From assembly GCA_035650475.1 (NCBI GenBank), contig DASRHP010000009.1:62001-126000 (forward strand): 64,000 nt of DNA. Reading direction: 5' to 3'. The translations under genes and the position numbers were made by a program. Each line of letters begins with the position of its first letter. Position 1 is the first letter of the stretch. Shown in pieces: positions 56,579-64,000 of this stretch. The notes below the pieces were generated by a model. It saw nothing but the letters and a program-made list of their open reading frames with translations. It had not been told where the DNA came from and made no database searches. This stretch comes from Candidatus Binataceae bacterium. Its GTDB lineage: Bacteria; Desulfobacterota; Binatia; Binatales; Binataceae.

Positions 56579-58036
56579 GTGAAAAAAGCGCGTCGCCTGA
56601 CAAAACCTGCCGCCTCGCACCGCTCGCTCCGCGCCGGCGCCGCAGCTTCCCACGCAAGTTCAGCCAAGCCCGGCGGGCTTATCCGCGGCCGCTTCGTGCG
56701 CGCGCGCTTGCCCGAGGTCGAGGCGTTTACTGCCTCGTTGCCGTTCGACCGCAGGCTTTACCGCCACGATATTCGCGGCTCGATCGCGCACGCGCGGATG
56801 CTCGCCCGGGTCGGGCTGCTGAGCCGGAGCGAGGCGGTAAAGATTACCGCCGGCCTGCGCGCGATCGAGCGCGAGATCGCGGCTGGCCGCTTCCGTTTCG
56901 ACCTCGCCGACGAGGACATCCATCTTGCGATTGAGCGCCGGCTGACCGAGCGAATCGGTGCGCCCGCGCGCAAGCTCCATACCGCGCGCTCGCGCAATGA
57001 CCAGGTCGCGCTCGATCTGCGCCTGTACCTGCGCGACGAGCTCGGCGAAGTGATCGCGCTCATCGACGGGCTGCGCCGCACGCTCGCCGCGCTCGCCCGC
57101 CGCCACCTCGATGCGGTGATGCCCGGCTACACCCATCTTCAGCGCGCCCAGCCGGTGACGCTCGCGCACCATCTGGGCGCCTACATCGAGATGCTCGGGC
57201 GCGACCGCGAGCGCTTCGTTCAGGTGCGGGAGCGCACGGCGGTGATGCCGCTGGGGGCGGGCGCGCTCGCCGGCACCACCTTACCGATCGATCGGCGCGC
57301 GGTCGCGCGCGAGCTGGGCTTTGCGCGAATCAGTGAAAACAGCCTCGACGCGGTCGCCGATCGCGACTTCGTCGTGGATTTTCTCGCTGCCGCGGCGCTC
57401 TGCGCCGTGCATCTGTCGCGGATGGCGGAAGAGGTCATCCTGTGGAGCAGCTCCGAGTTCGGCTTCGTCGCCCTGCCCGACGAATTTTCCACGGGCAGCT
57501 CGATGATGCCGCACAAGAAGAACCCCGACCTGCTCGAGCTGGTCCGCGGCAAGAGCGGGCGCATCGTCGGCGATCTGGTCGCGATGCTTACCGTGCTCAA
57601 GGGGCTGCCGCTCGCGTACAATTCCGATCTCCAGGAGGACAAAGAGCGCGCCTTCGACGCGCTCGACACGCTCAAGCCCGCGCTCGCGCTGCTCGCAAAG
57701 CTGTGGCCGCGGCTGGCCTTCGACCTGGCGGCGATGCGCGCGGCGGCGGGCGGGTTTGCGCTCGCCACCGATATTGCCGAGTACCTGGTGCGCCGCGGCG
57801 TTCCGTTTCGGCGCGCCCATGAGATCGTCGGCGCGCTCGTACGCGAGGCGAGCGAGGCCGGGCGCCGGCTGGAAGACCTGACGCTTGCGGATTTGCGCCG
57901 CCATTCGGACGCCTTCGGGCCCGACGCGCTTCGCCGCTTGAGCGCGGCGGGCTCGGTGCGCGCGCGCAGCCTTGCGGGCGGTCCGGCGGCGGTCGCGATG
58001 CGCCGTTACCTGCGGAGATTTGAGGAGCAGCGATGA
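56579..58036 (+). CDS. argH: Argininosuccinate lyase
   Basis: Splits argininosuccinate to arginine and fumarate. GTG at 56579 gives 485 residues; TTG at 56537 is a longer alternative. The fumarase/aspartase superfamily signature STGSSMMPHKKNPDLLELVRG is present, with TARSRNDQVALDLRLYLRDEL, GYTHLQRAQPVTLAHHL and MPLGAGALAGTTLPIDR. An Ala/Lys-rich N-terminal extension (about 30 residues) precedes GRF. Last arg gene; the stop overlaps the start of the lipoprotein gene as ATGA, tying the arginine and lysine blocks together. Confidence 0.95.
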   Translation: MKKARRLTKPAASHRSLRAGAAASHASSAKPGGLIRGRFVRARLPEVEAFTASLPFDRRLYRHDIRGSIAHARMLARVGLLSRSEAVKITAGLRAIEREIAAGRFRFDLADEDIHLAIERRLTERIGAPARKLHTARSRNDQVALDLRLYLRDELGEVIALIDGLRRTLAALARRHLDAVMPGYTHLQRAQPVTLAHHLGAYIEMLGRDRERFVQVRERTAVMPLGAGALAGTTLPIDRRAVARELGFARISENSLDAVADRDFVVDFLAAAALCAVHLSRMAEEVILWSSSEFGFVALPDEFSTGSSMMPHKKNPDLLELVRGKSGRIVGDLVAMLTVLKGLPLAYNSDLQEDKERAFDALDTLKPALALLAKLWPRLAFDLAAMRAAAGGFALATDIAEYLVRRGVPFRRAHEIVGALVREASEAGRRLEDLTLADLRRHSDAFGPDALRRLSAAGSVRARSLAGGPAAVAMRRYLRRFEEQR

Positions 58037-58548
58037 AGAGAATGCGATGGCGGGCGGTGGTTGCGGCAGCGGCCGTTTTCGCGCTTGCGGTGGGCGCGGG
58101 ATGCGGCGCGAAGAGCCGCCCGATACCGCCCTCGCAGACCCATCCCGAACGCGTTAACGACCTCTCCGCCGAGCCTGATCCTCATGGCGTGCGGCTGAGC
58201 TGGAGCCGGCCGATGAAATACACCAGCGGCAGGCAGTTGCGCGATCTCGCCGGCTTCCGCCTGATGCGCGCTGAGGGCGCGGGCCGGTTCAGTGAGCTGG
58301 CCGAACTGCCGGTGACCGACCAGGAGCGCTTCCAGAAGGTGCGCCGCTTCACCTACGTCGATCGCAGCGCCGTGATGGGCCACACCTACCGCTATCTCAT
58401 GATTGCCGAGACCACCGACGGCTATCAGAGCGAGCCCTCCAACGTAGCCGAACTGATCCGTACTACGCCCAGGCCGCCGCCGAGCCCCGAAAGCTTTGTG
58501 CTGCCCACACCGAGCGCGCAGCTTCCGGCGCCGGTGTCGACGCCCTGA
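58033..58548 (+). CDS. FN3-domain lipoprotein with LptM-like N-terminus
   Basis: 171-residue lipoprotein: signal peptide (AAAAVFALAVGAGCGAK, lipobox GAGC) followed directly by CGAKSRPIPPSQTHPERV, which resembles the start of LptM/YifL-type lipoproteins (C-G-x-K-G-x-x-x-P-P). A fibronectin type III-like domain then spans about 35-145 (VNDLSAEPDPHGVRLSWSRP, YRYLMIAETTDGYQSEPSN) and a Pro-rich tail follows. Position between argH and lysA-dapF mirrors lptM-lysA-dapF in gammaproteobacteria and the FN3 lipoprotein of Geobacter-type genomes. ATGA overlap with argH. Role in LptD maturation is only a hypothesis. Confidence 0.75.
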   Translation: MKRMRWRAVVAAAAVFALAVGAGCGAKSRPIPPSQTHPERVNDLSAEPDPHGVRLSWSRPMKYTSGRQLRDLAGFRLMRAEGAGRFSELAELPVTDQERFQKVRRFTYVDRSAVMGHTYRYLMIAETTDGYQSEPSNVAELIRTTPRPPPSPESFVLPTPSAQLPAPVSTP

Positions 58549-58652
58549 CGGGCGCGTTGCGCGAAGTGGCAGTTTATCGACTCGGTGCGGCTGTGATAGA
58601 AACGTAGCGCGCCGGCACGGGCTGCGCCCACCTGGCGCCCGCAATTTCACGC

Positions 58653-59921
58653 ATGAACTATTTCGCCTATAAGGATAACCGCCTGTTCGCCGAGGAAGTC
58701 GCGATTTCCGATCTCGCCGAGCGCTTTGGCACTCCGCTCTACATCTACAGCACGCGCACGCTGCGCCGGCATTTTCGTGTGATGGACGAGGCCTTCGCCG
58801 GCAGCGACCATCTGATCTGCTACGCGATGAAAGCGCTCTCCAACCTGAGCGTGCTCGGCCTGTTCGCCGCGATGGGCGCGGGTTTCGATATCGTTTCGGT
58901 GGGCGAGCTGATGCGCTGCCTGCGCGCGGGCGCCGACCCGCGCAAGATCGTGTTCTCGGGCGTCGGCAAGACCGAAGAGGAGATCAAGGCGGCGATCGAG
59001 GCCGGCATCCTGATGATCAACGTCGAGTCGCGCCCCGAGCTGCATCGTGTGGCCCAGGTCGCGCGGCGGATCGGGCGGCGCGCACCGGTCAGCCTGCGCG
59101 TCAATCCCGACCTCGACCCCGGCACCCATCCGCACATCTCCACGGGCCATCGCGACAGCAAGTTCGGCGTGCCGCTGTCGCAGGTTGACGAGTACTACGC
59201 AGAGGCGCGCGCTCTCGGCGACCTCGAGCTGGTCGGGCTCAGCACCCATATCGGATCGCAGATAACTGAGACCTCGCCGTTTTCCGAGGCGGCGGCCAAG
59301 GTCGCCGGGATCGTAACCCGCTTGCGCGAGACAGGCGTGGCGCTGCGCTATCTCGACCTCGGAGGCGGACTCGGAATCCCCTATCAGGAAGAGCCGCCGC
59401 CGCCAGCGGAGTACGCCGCCGCGCTGCTCGGCCCGCTGCGCAGGCTGGGGCTCAAGATCATCATCGAACCCGGCCGGGTGCTGGTCGGCAACGCTGGCGT
59501 GCTGGTCACCCGCGTGCTCTACGTCAAGGAAACCGACGTCAAGCGCTTCATCGTAGTCGACGGCGCAATGAACGACCTGATTCGGCCGGTCTTGTACGAG
59601 GCTTATCACGAGATACTGCCGGTCGAGCGACGCGCCGGGGGGCGGATGGTCACCGCCGACGTCGTCGGCCCGGTATGCGAGAGCGGCGACTTCTTCGCGC
59701 GTGAGCGCGAGATTCCCGAGCCGCGCGAGGGCGATCTGTTCGCGGTGATGAGCGCGGGCGCCTACGGCTTTGTGATGGCGTCAAACTACAATAGCCGCCC
59801 GCGTGCCGCCGAGATCATGGTGGACGGCGCGACGGTCCACGTCGTGCGCGAGCGCGAGCGCTTCGAGGACTTGGTGCGCGGCGAGAAGCTGGTGCGCCTG
59901 CCGGCGGACGGGGCCTCCTGA
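58653..59921 (+). CDS. lysA: Diaminopimelate decarboxylase
   Basis: PLP-dependent final step of lysine synthesis. 422 residues, with the PLP-Lys in ICYAMKALSNLSVLGLF, HISTGHRDSKFGV, STHIGSQITETSPF, IIEPGRVLVGNAG and VGPVCESGDFFARERE (active-site Cys from the second subunit). It has the fold-III length. The start ATG is 104 bp after the lipoprotein gene, has no clear ribosome-binding site, and could be served by its own promoter. The stop shares its A with the dapF ATG (TGATG), implying coupling. Confidence 0.95.
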   Translation: MNYFAYKDNRLFAEEVAISDLAERFGTPLYIYSTRTLRRHFRVMDEAFAGSDHLICYAMKALSNLSVLGLFAAMGAGFDIVSVGELMRCLRAGADPRKIVFSGVGKTEEEIKAAIEAGILMINVESRPELHRVAQVARRIGRRAPVSLRVNPDLDPGTHPHISTGHRDSKFGVPLSQVDEYYAEARALGDLELVGLSTHIGSQITETSPFSEAAAKVAGIVTRLRETGVALRYLDLGGGLGIPYQEEPPPPAEYAAALLGPLRRLGLKIIIEPGRVLVGNAGVLVTRVLYVKETDVKRFIVVDGAMNDLIRPVLYEAYHEILPVERRAGGRMVTADVVGPVCESGDFFAREREIPEPREGDLFAVMSAGAYGFVMASNYNSRPRAAEIMVDGATVHVVRERERFEDLVRGEKLVRLPADGAS

Positions 59922-60820
59922 TGGCGCGCCTGAAGTTCACCAAGATGCACGGCTGCGGCAACGACTATATCTACGTCGTCGCCGACCGCGTGCGTCCCGC
60001 CGATCCCGCCGCGCTCGCACGCCGGCTTTCCGATCGGCACTTCGGCATCGGCGGCGACGGGCTGATCCTGCTCGCGCCCGCCAAGTACGCCGACGTGCGG
60101 ATGGAGATGTACAATGCCGACGGCAGCCGCGGCGACATGTGCGGCAACGGGATCCGATGCGTCGCCCGACTGCACTACGAGCGCTGCGCCCATCCGCAAA
60201 GCCCGCTGCGGATCGAGACGGACGCGGGGCTCAAGACCGTCGCACTCAGGCTCGACGGCGGCGGCGGCCGCGTCGCCGCTGCGACCGTGGACATGGGCGA
60301 GCCGATCCTGGAAGGACGCGAGATTCCGGTCGCCGCGGACGGGCGCATCGTCGACTATCCGCTTGAAGTTGCCGGGCGCTTGTGGCTGATCACCGCGGTT
60401 TCGATGGGCAATCCGCACTGCGTGGTGTTCATTGACGACGAGGCGATCTTCGCGCTCGATGATTACGAGTTCGCTCGCCTCGGCCGCCAGTTCGAGCACC
60501 ATCCGTTCTTCCCCCGTCGCGTCAATACCGAGTTCATCCTGCCGCGCGCGCGCGACCAGCTTAAGATGCGGGTCTGGGAGCGCGGCTCGGGCGAGACGCT
60601 CGCCTGCGGCACCGGCGCCTGTGCCTCGCTGGTCGCCGCCGTGCTGACCCGGCGCGCCGAGCGGCGCGCGACGGTTGAACTGCGCGGCGGGCGGCTGGAG
60701 ATCGAATGGCGCGAACGAGGCGAGGGCGCCAATCACGTGATGATGACCGGCGAGGCGGTCGAAGTCTTCAGCGGCGAGGTCGAGGTCGGCGACGGCGAAC
60801 TGGTGCCCGTCACGGCCTAG
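59921..60820 (+). CDS. dapF: Diaminopimelate epimerase
   Basis: Converts LL- to meso-diaminopimelate for lysine and peptidoglycan. 299 residues with the two catalytic Cys in GDMCGNGIRCVARL and LACGTGACASLVAAVL. FTKMHGCGNDYIYVVAD at the start is the family N-terminus, and YNADGSRGDMC is typical. There is an insertion after residue 75 (LRLDGGGGRVAAATV). It overlaps lysA by one base and precedes dapA by 17 bp. Confidence 0.95.
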   Translation: MARLKFTKMHGCGNDYIYVVADRVRPADPAALARRLSDRHFGIGGDGLILLAPAKYADVRMEMYNADGSRGDMCGNGIRCVARLHYERCAHPQSPLRIETDAGLKTVALRLDGGGGRVAAATVDMGEPILEGREIPVAADGRIVDYPLEVAGRLWLITAVSMGNPHCVVFIDDEAIFALDDYEFARLGRQFEHHPFFPRRVNTEFILPRARDQLKMRVWERGSGETLACGTGACASLVAAVLTRRAERRATVELRGGRLEIEWRERGEGANHVMMTGEAVEVFSGEVEVGDGELVPVTA

Positions 60821-60837
60821 GCCAGGAGGGCGAAGCA

Positions 60838-61710
60838 ATGTTCAACGGCGCACTGACGGCGATCGTAACTCCCTTCCGTGACGGCGAGGTTGACGAGCGT
60901 GCGCTGCGCGAGCTGGTCGAGTTCCAGATCCAGGGCGGCGTCGACGGCCTGGTGCCCTGCGGCTCCACCGGCGAGTCGGCCACCCTCACTCATGCCGAGC
61001 ACGACCAGGTGGTCAAGATCGTGGTCGAGCAGGCGCGCCGCCGCGTGCCGGTGGTCGCCGGTACCGGCTCGAATTCGACCGCCGAGGCGATCCGGCTGAC
61101 CGCCGCCGCGCGCGAGGCCGGCGCCGACGGCGCGCTGATGATCTCGCCCTACTACAACAAGCCCACCCAGGAGGGCATCTACCGCCACTACCGCACGGTC
61201 GCAACCGCCGTTGATCTACCGATTATCGTGTACAACATCCCGGGCCGCACCGCCTCCAACATCGCGCCCGAAACCTTCGCCCGCCTGTGCGAGGTGCGCA
61301 ACATCGTGGCGATCAAGGAAGCTTCGGGCTCGATGGACCAGGCTTCGGACATCCGGCGCTTGTGCGGCGATCGTCTGACGATCCTCTCAGGCGACGACTC
61401 GCTCACGCTGCCGCTGATGGCGCTTGGGGCCAAGGGAGTGATTGCGACGGTGAGCAACGTGATGCCGCGCGAGACCCACGAGCTGGCGGCGGCGGCGCTG
61501 GCGGGCGACTTCGCCCGCGCGCGCGAGCTGCACTACAAGCTGCTGCCGCTGGTCCGCGCGCTGTTCGTCGAGACCAATCCGATCCCGGTCAAGCAGGCGC
61601 TCGCGTTTATGGGCAAGTGCACGGCCGAGATGCGGATGCCACTGTGCCAGATGTCGCCTGGCCCCGCCGAAAAGCTCCACGCAGCGATGAAGGAGCTGCG
61701 GCTGATCTGA
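60838..61710 (+). CDS. dapA: 4-Hydroxy-tetrahydrodipicolinate synthase
   Basis: Condenses pyruvate and aspartate semialdehyde, the committed step of the diaminopimelate pathway. 290 residues from the ATG at 60838 (CAGGAGGG). Schiff-base Lys is in IVAIKEASGSMDQ, Tyr in ISPYYNKPTQEGIYRHY and VYNIPGRTASN, GSTGESATLTHAEH at the N-terminus. The N-terminal frame to 60706 overlaps dapF and is a shadow. dapB is not adjacent. Last gene of the lysine block; convergent with a cupin gene 16 bp away. Confidence 0.96.
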   Translation: MFNGALTAIVTPFRDGEVDERALRELVEFQIQGGVDGLVPCGSTGESATLTHAEHDQVVKIVVEQARRRVPVVAGTGSNSTAEAIRLTAAAREAGADGALMISPYYNKPTQEGIYRHYRTVATAVDLPIIVYNIPGRTASNIAPETFARLCEVRNIVAIKEASGSMDQASDIRRLCGDRLTILSGDDSLTLPLMALGAKGVIATVSNVMPRETHELAAAALAGDFARARELHYKLLPLVRALFVETNPIPVKQALAFMGKCTAEMRMPLCQMSPGPAEKLHAAMKELRLI

Positions 61711-61726
61711 GCGGGCGCGCCGCGCG

Positions 61727-62011
61727 CTACTTCAGTTCGATCTCGATGAAGCGGAAGGTGAAGGGATTGGCGTTGACCACGTCATGGGAGACGCCGGCAT
61801 CGCGCGCGTAGGGGACGCCGGTCACGAGCCGAGCGTCACCTGCATTGCCGTCTGTGTCCACAATTCTGAGAGTGCCGCTGGTCAGCGGGACCACCACGTA
61901 GTCGTGCGCGTGCGTATGGAAACCGGTGGCGTCGCCCGGCCTGAAGCTCCACTCGGTGACGATCACCCTGCGGTTGTCTATAAGCCGCGTCGCCTTTGCC
62001 CTGGCCGCCAT
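61727..62011 (-). CDS. Small cupin-domain protein
   Basis: 94-residue single-domain cupin with metal-binding residues in GFHTHAHDYVVVPL (H-x-H-x-H pattern) and a C-terminal half VSHDVVNANPFTFRFIEIEL. Small cupins bind metals, sugars or effectors, or act as enzymes; substrate unknown. The N-terminus is basic (MAARAKATRLIDNRR). The gene lies 24 bp downstream of the GH88-like gene on the same strand and is likely its operon partner. No strong ribosome-binding site stands out. Confidence 0.76.
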   Translation of the reverse strand: MAARAKATRLIDNRRVIVTEWSFRPGDATGFHTHAHDYVVVPLTSGTLRIVDTDGNAGDARLVTGVPYARDAGVSHDVVNANPFTFRFIEIELK

Positions 62012-62035
62012 CGCGATTAGCCGCTTGCCCGCAGA

Positions 62036-63187
62036 CTAGACCAGTTTAGGATCGAGTTTGCCGGCGAGGATGTGCAGCGCCTCGAAGAGGTAGTAGCTGC
62101 CGAATATCAGTTCGTTGCGGGTAACCGCATCCTGGTTGCGCGAGTCGTTGCGCTTGTTGAAGCAGCCTTCGGTCAGGATTCCCGGCACGCGGCGGTCGTC
62201 CTTCCCGGTCGGAGTCAGATAGCGTTGAACGAGCGCGGCTACGGTTTCCTCGGCGAAGCGCCGATACTGACTCTGTTTAGCCGGATCTGAAAGGACAGCG
62301 CTCAGCTTGAGCAGGCCCGCCGACATCGCGGCGGTCGCCGCGGTGTCGCGCTCGACCTCAGGGATCGCGGGATCGTCGAAATCCCAAAACGCCACGCGGT
62401 CGGCGGGTACATGGGCCATCCACCAATCGGCGCCGCGCTGCGCCGCCGCAAGCCATCGGCGCTCGCCCGGCTCGCGAATGTAGCTCATCGCCGAGAGCAG
62501 CACTCCCCATGCCTGCGCGCGTGCCCAGGTGCTGCGGTCGCTGTATCCCTTGTGCGTATAGTGGCGAAGAACAGCGCCGCTTGCGGAGTCGAGCGTGGTG
62601 GACTGGATAAAGGTGCCGTCGTCGCGCAGATGGAGGTCGATCACGCGCGCGGCGTGGCTGCACGCGATCTCGCGCATCCGCGAATTGCCGCTCTCGCGCG
62701 CCGCCCACAGCAGAAACGGTGTCGCGAAGAGGCTGTCGATGCTGCTCTCGGCGGGGCCGACGCGGGAGCCTTCCTCGGCCTCGGCGCCAAGCGGCATCAG
62801 CCCGAGCGCCGGATTGTACAGTCGTATGAGGCTCTCGGCCGCGGCGAGCGCGATCTCGCGCCCGGCCGCGTCGTCGAGCAGGATGTGTCCAAGGCTGCCG
62901 CCGTAGTAGAAGGGCACGGCCTTGAAGACCGAGGCCAGGTTAATCCGCGCGCGCAGCTTGTCGGCGAGTTCGGCGGCGCGGCGGCGGTAGGATTGCTCGC
63001 GGATATCGCGGCAGGCGAGCCAGAGCATCGCGATCCAATAACCGCCGGTCCAGTCGCCGTCCGCGGTGACCGTCCATGCTCCGGTTTCCGGATTGCCCCA
63101 ATGCGGAAAGCCGCTTTGCACGCGCTCAACCGTGTCGCGCACGCGCGCCAGCATCCGCTCGATTCCGTTCTCCCACAGCTCGGCCAT
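62036..63187 (-). CDS. GH88-like (unsaturated glucuronyl hydrolase) family protein
   Basis: 383 residues from the ATG at 63187. An (alpha/alpha)6-barrel is suggested by YSDRSTWARAQAWGVLLSA, AFWDFDDPAIPEVERDTAATAAMSAGL and SSIDSLFATPFLLWAA, the GH88 motifs with candidate catalytic Asp residues in the SIDSLF and WDFDDP segments. GH88 enzymes remove unsaturated uronates released by polysaccharide lyases. No lyase or export signal is visible in the window, so actual substrate is uncertain. Cupin downstream. The upstream extension to 63223 is doubtful. Confidence 0.8.
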   Translation of the reverse strand: MAELWENGIERMLARVRDTVERVQSGFPHWGNPETGAWTVTADGDWTGGYWIAMLWLACRDIREQSYRRRAAELADKLRARINLASVFKAVPFYYGGSLGHILLDDAAGREIALAAAESLIRLYNPALGLMPLGAEAEEGSRVGPAESSIDSLFATPFLLWAARESGNSRMREIACSHAARVIDLHLRDDGTFIQSTTLDSASGAVLRHYTHKGYSDRSTWARAQAWGVLLSAMSYIREPGERRWLAAAQRGADWWMAHVPADRVAFWDFDDPAIPEVERDTAATAAMSAGLLKLSAVLSDPAKQSQYRRFAEETVAALVQRYLTPTGKDDRRVPGILTEGCFNKRNDSRNQDAVTRNELIFGSYYLFEALHILAGKLDPKLV

Positions 63188-63312
63188 GGCTATCTTCCTC
63201 GCCCAAAGCAGCGGGCGCGTCAAGCTGCGGGAGATTCGACCGCAACCCTCACGCTCCTATGGTTTCGGGGCTGCGGGTCGCGCAGCCTGGGGGGCGGATC
63301 GAGGGAAGTGGA

Positions 63313-64000
63313 CTACTGGCGCGGGCGGATACGGTAGCGGATCGGCATGTGCTTGATGCCGCCGACGAAGGACGAGCGCATCCGTTGGACCGGCCCCGCG
63401 AGTTCGACCCGCTCCAGTCGCGCGGCCAGCTGCCGGAACATCGACTGCAACTCCAGCCGCGCCAGGTTTGCGCCCAGGCAGTAGTGCTCGCCGATGCCGA
63501 AGGCGATGTGATAGTTGGGTGAGCGCGCGACGTCGAACTCGAACGGCCGCTCGAAGATTTTCTCGTCGCGGTTGGCCGACGGGTAGAACAGTGCCAGCAC
63601 GTCGCCCTCGCGGATCTTCTGCCCGTGCAGCTCGGTGTCGGCGTTCGCGATGCGCGCGAACTGGATCACTGGCGAGGTCCAGCGGATGATCTCCTCGGTC
63701 GCCGAGGGGATCAGCGCGGGGTCGCGCCGCAGCCGCTCGAACTGATCCGGATGTGTTATGAGCGCGTGGAGCCCGCCGGTGGTCGCGTTGCGCGTGGTCT
63801 CGTTGCCCGCGATTATCAGCAGGGCGAAGTAGGACAGCAACTCGAAGGGCGGCAGCGCCTCGCCGTTGACCTTGCCGTTGGCGAGGGCGCTGGCGAGGTC
63901 GTCGCGCGGCGCGCGCCGGCGGTCCTCGCAAAGCTGCGTGAAGTACTGGAAGAACTCCATCCGCGCGCGCTCGAGGTTCTCCTTGATCGTCTCGCTGCCG
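63313..64000 (-). CDS. Cytochrome P450, CYP125-like (5' part beyond window)
   Basis: C-terminal 228 or so residues of a P450 monooxygenase. The I-helix shows FALLIIAGNETTRNATTGG, the ExxR motif is in ATEEIIRWTSPV, and the haem-Cys loop is FGIGEHYCLGANLARLEL. FARIANADTELHGQKIREGD and MRSSFVGGIKHMPIRYR resemble actinobacterial CYP125/CYP124/CYP142 proteins that hydroxylate steroid or branched-alkyl chains, so an omega-hydroxylase of sterols or fatty acids is a reasonable guess. The frame stays open to 64000, so the N-terminus is missing. Redox partners are not in view. Confidence 0.9.
   Translation of the reverse strand, partial: GSETIKENLERARMEFFQYFTQLCEDRRRAPRDDLASALANGKVNGEALPPFELLSYFALLIIAGNETTRNATTGGLHALITHPDQFERLRRDPALIPSATEEIIRWTSPVIQFARIANADTELHGQKIREGDVLALFYPSANRDEKIFERPFEFDVARSPNYHIAFGIGEHYCLGANLARLELQSMFRQLAARLERVELAGPVQRMRSSFVGGIKHMPIRYRIRPRQ

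Overview
The window is a GC-rich, almost fully coding stretch of a bacterial chromosome. Most genes are core housekeeping genes in short operons. The organism is a diderm: it has a complete tolQ-tolR-tolA-tolB-pal-cpoB block and lipoproteins. The order argB-argD-argF-argG-argH-lipoprotein-lysA-dapF-dapA resembles Geobacter-type Desulfobacterota. Crotonases, a CoA-transferase and a CYP125-like P450 would fit an uncultured soil lineage such as Candidatus Binatota. That placement is inference from gene content and order, not from a phylogeny.

Layout. 1-5632 (minus strand): translation and transcription core (pyrH partial, tsf, rpsB; rho; an RluD-type pseudouridine synthase; leuD). 5852-8860: two unrecognised repeat proteins sit between leuD and leuC. 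One has 17-residue FEP helical repeats, the other 23-residue beta repeats. 9041-10000: a flippase-like membrane protein. 10025-15666 (minus): a haem operon made of a HemD-HemE fusion, hemH, a HemY-type oxidase and dinB, with ATGA overlaps. 15813-19337 (plus): a secreted TPR protein, a crotonase and an exported methyltransferase-like protein. 19356-25500 (minus): ribF and the Tol-Pal operon. 25812-29434 (plus): gap-pgk-tpiA-secG-tRNA-Leu(GAG).

29413-44750 is a mixed accessory region. It holds a radical SAM protein whose 3' end overlaps the tRNA, two universal stress proteins, a beta-propeller protein, a formyl-THF hydrolase-like protein, a second crotonase, two divergent phosphoesterases, an MFS transporter, sppA, small hypotheticals, a class III CoA-transferase and a Fur regulator. 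44859-48204 (minus) is glmU-glmS. 48693-51570 (plus) is xerC-hslV-hslU. 51660-61710 (plus) is the arginine and lysine/diaminopimelate block, which includes a 58-residue zinc-ribbon gene between argG and argH and an LptM-like FN3 lipoprotein before lysA. The right end (minus) has a cupin, a GH88-like hydrolase and a truncated cytochrome P450.

I see no insertion sequence, prophage, CRISPR array or rRNA. The least explained items are the repeat-protein pair between leuD and leuC, the HemD-HemE fusion joined to dinB, the non-consensus Rho P-loop, and the zinc-ribbon microprotein in the arginine operon.
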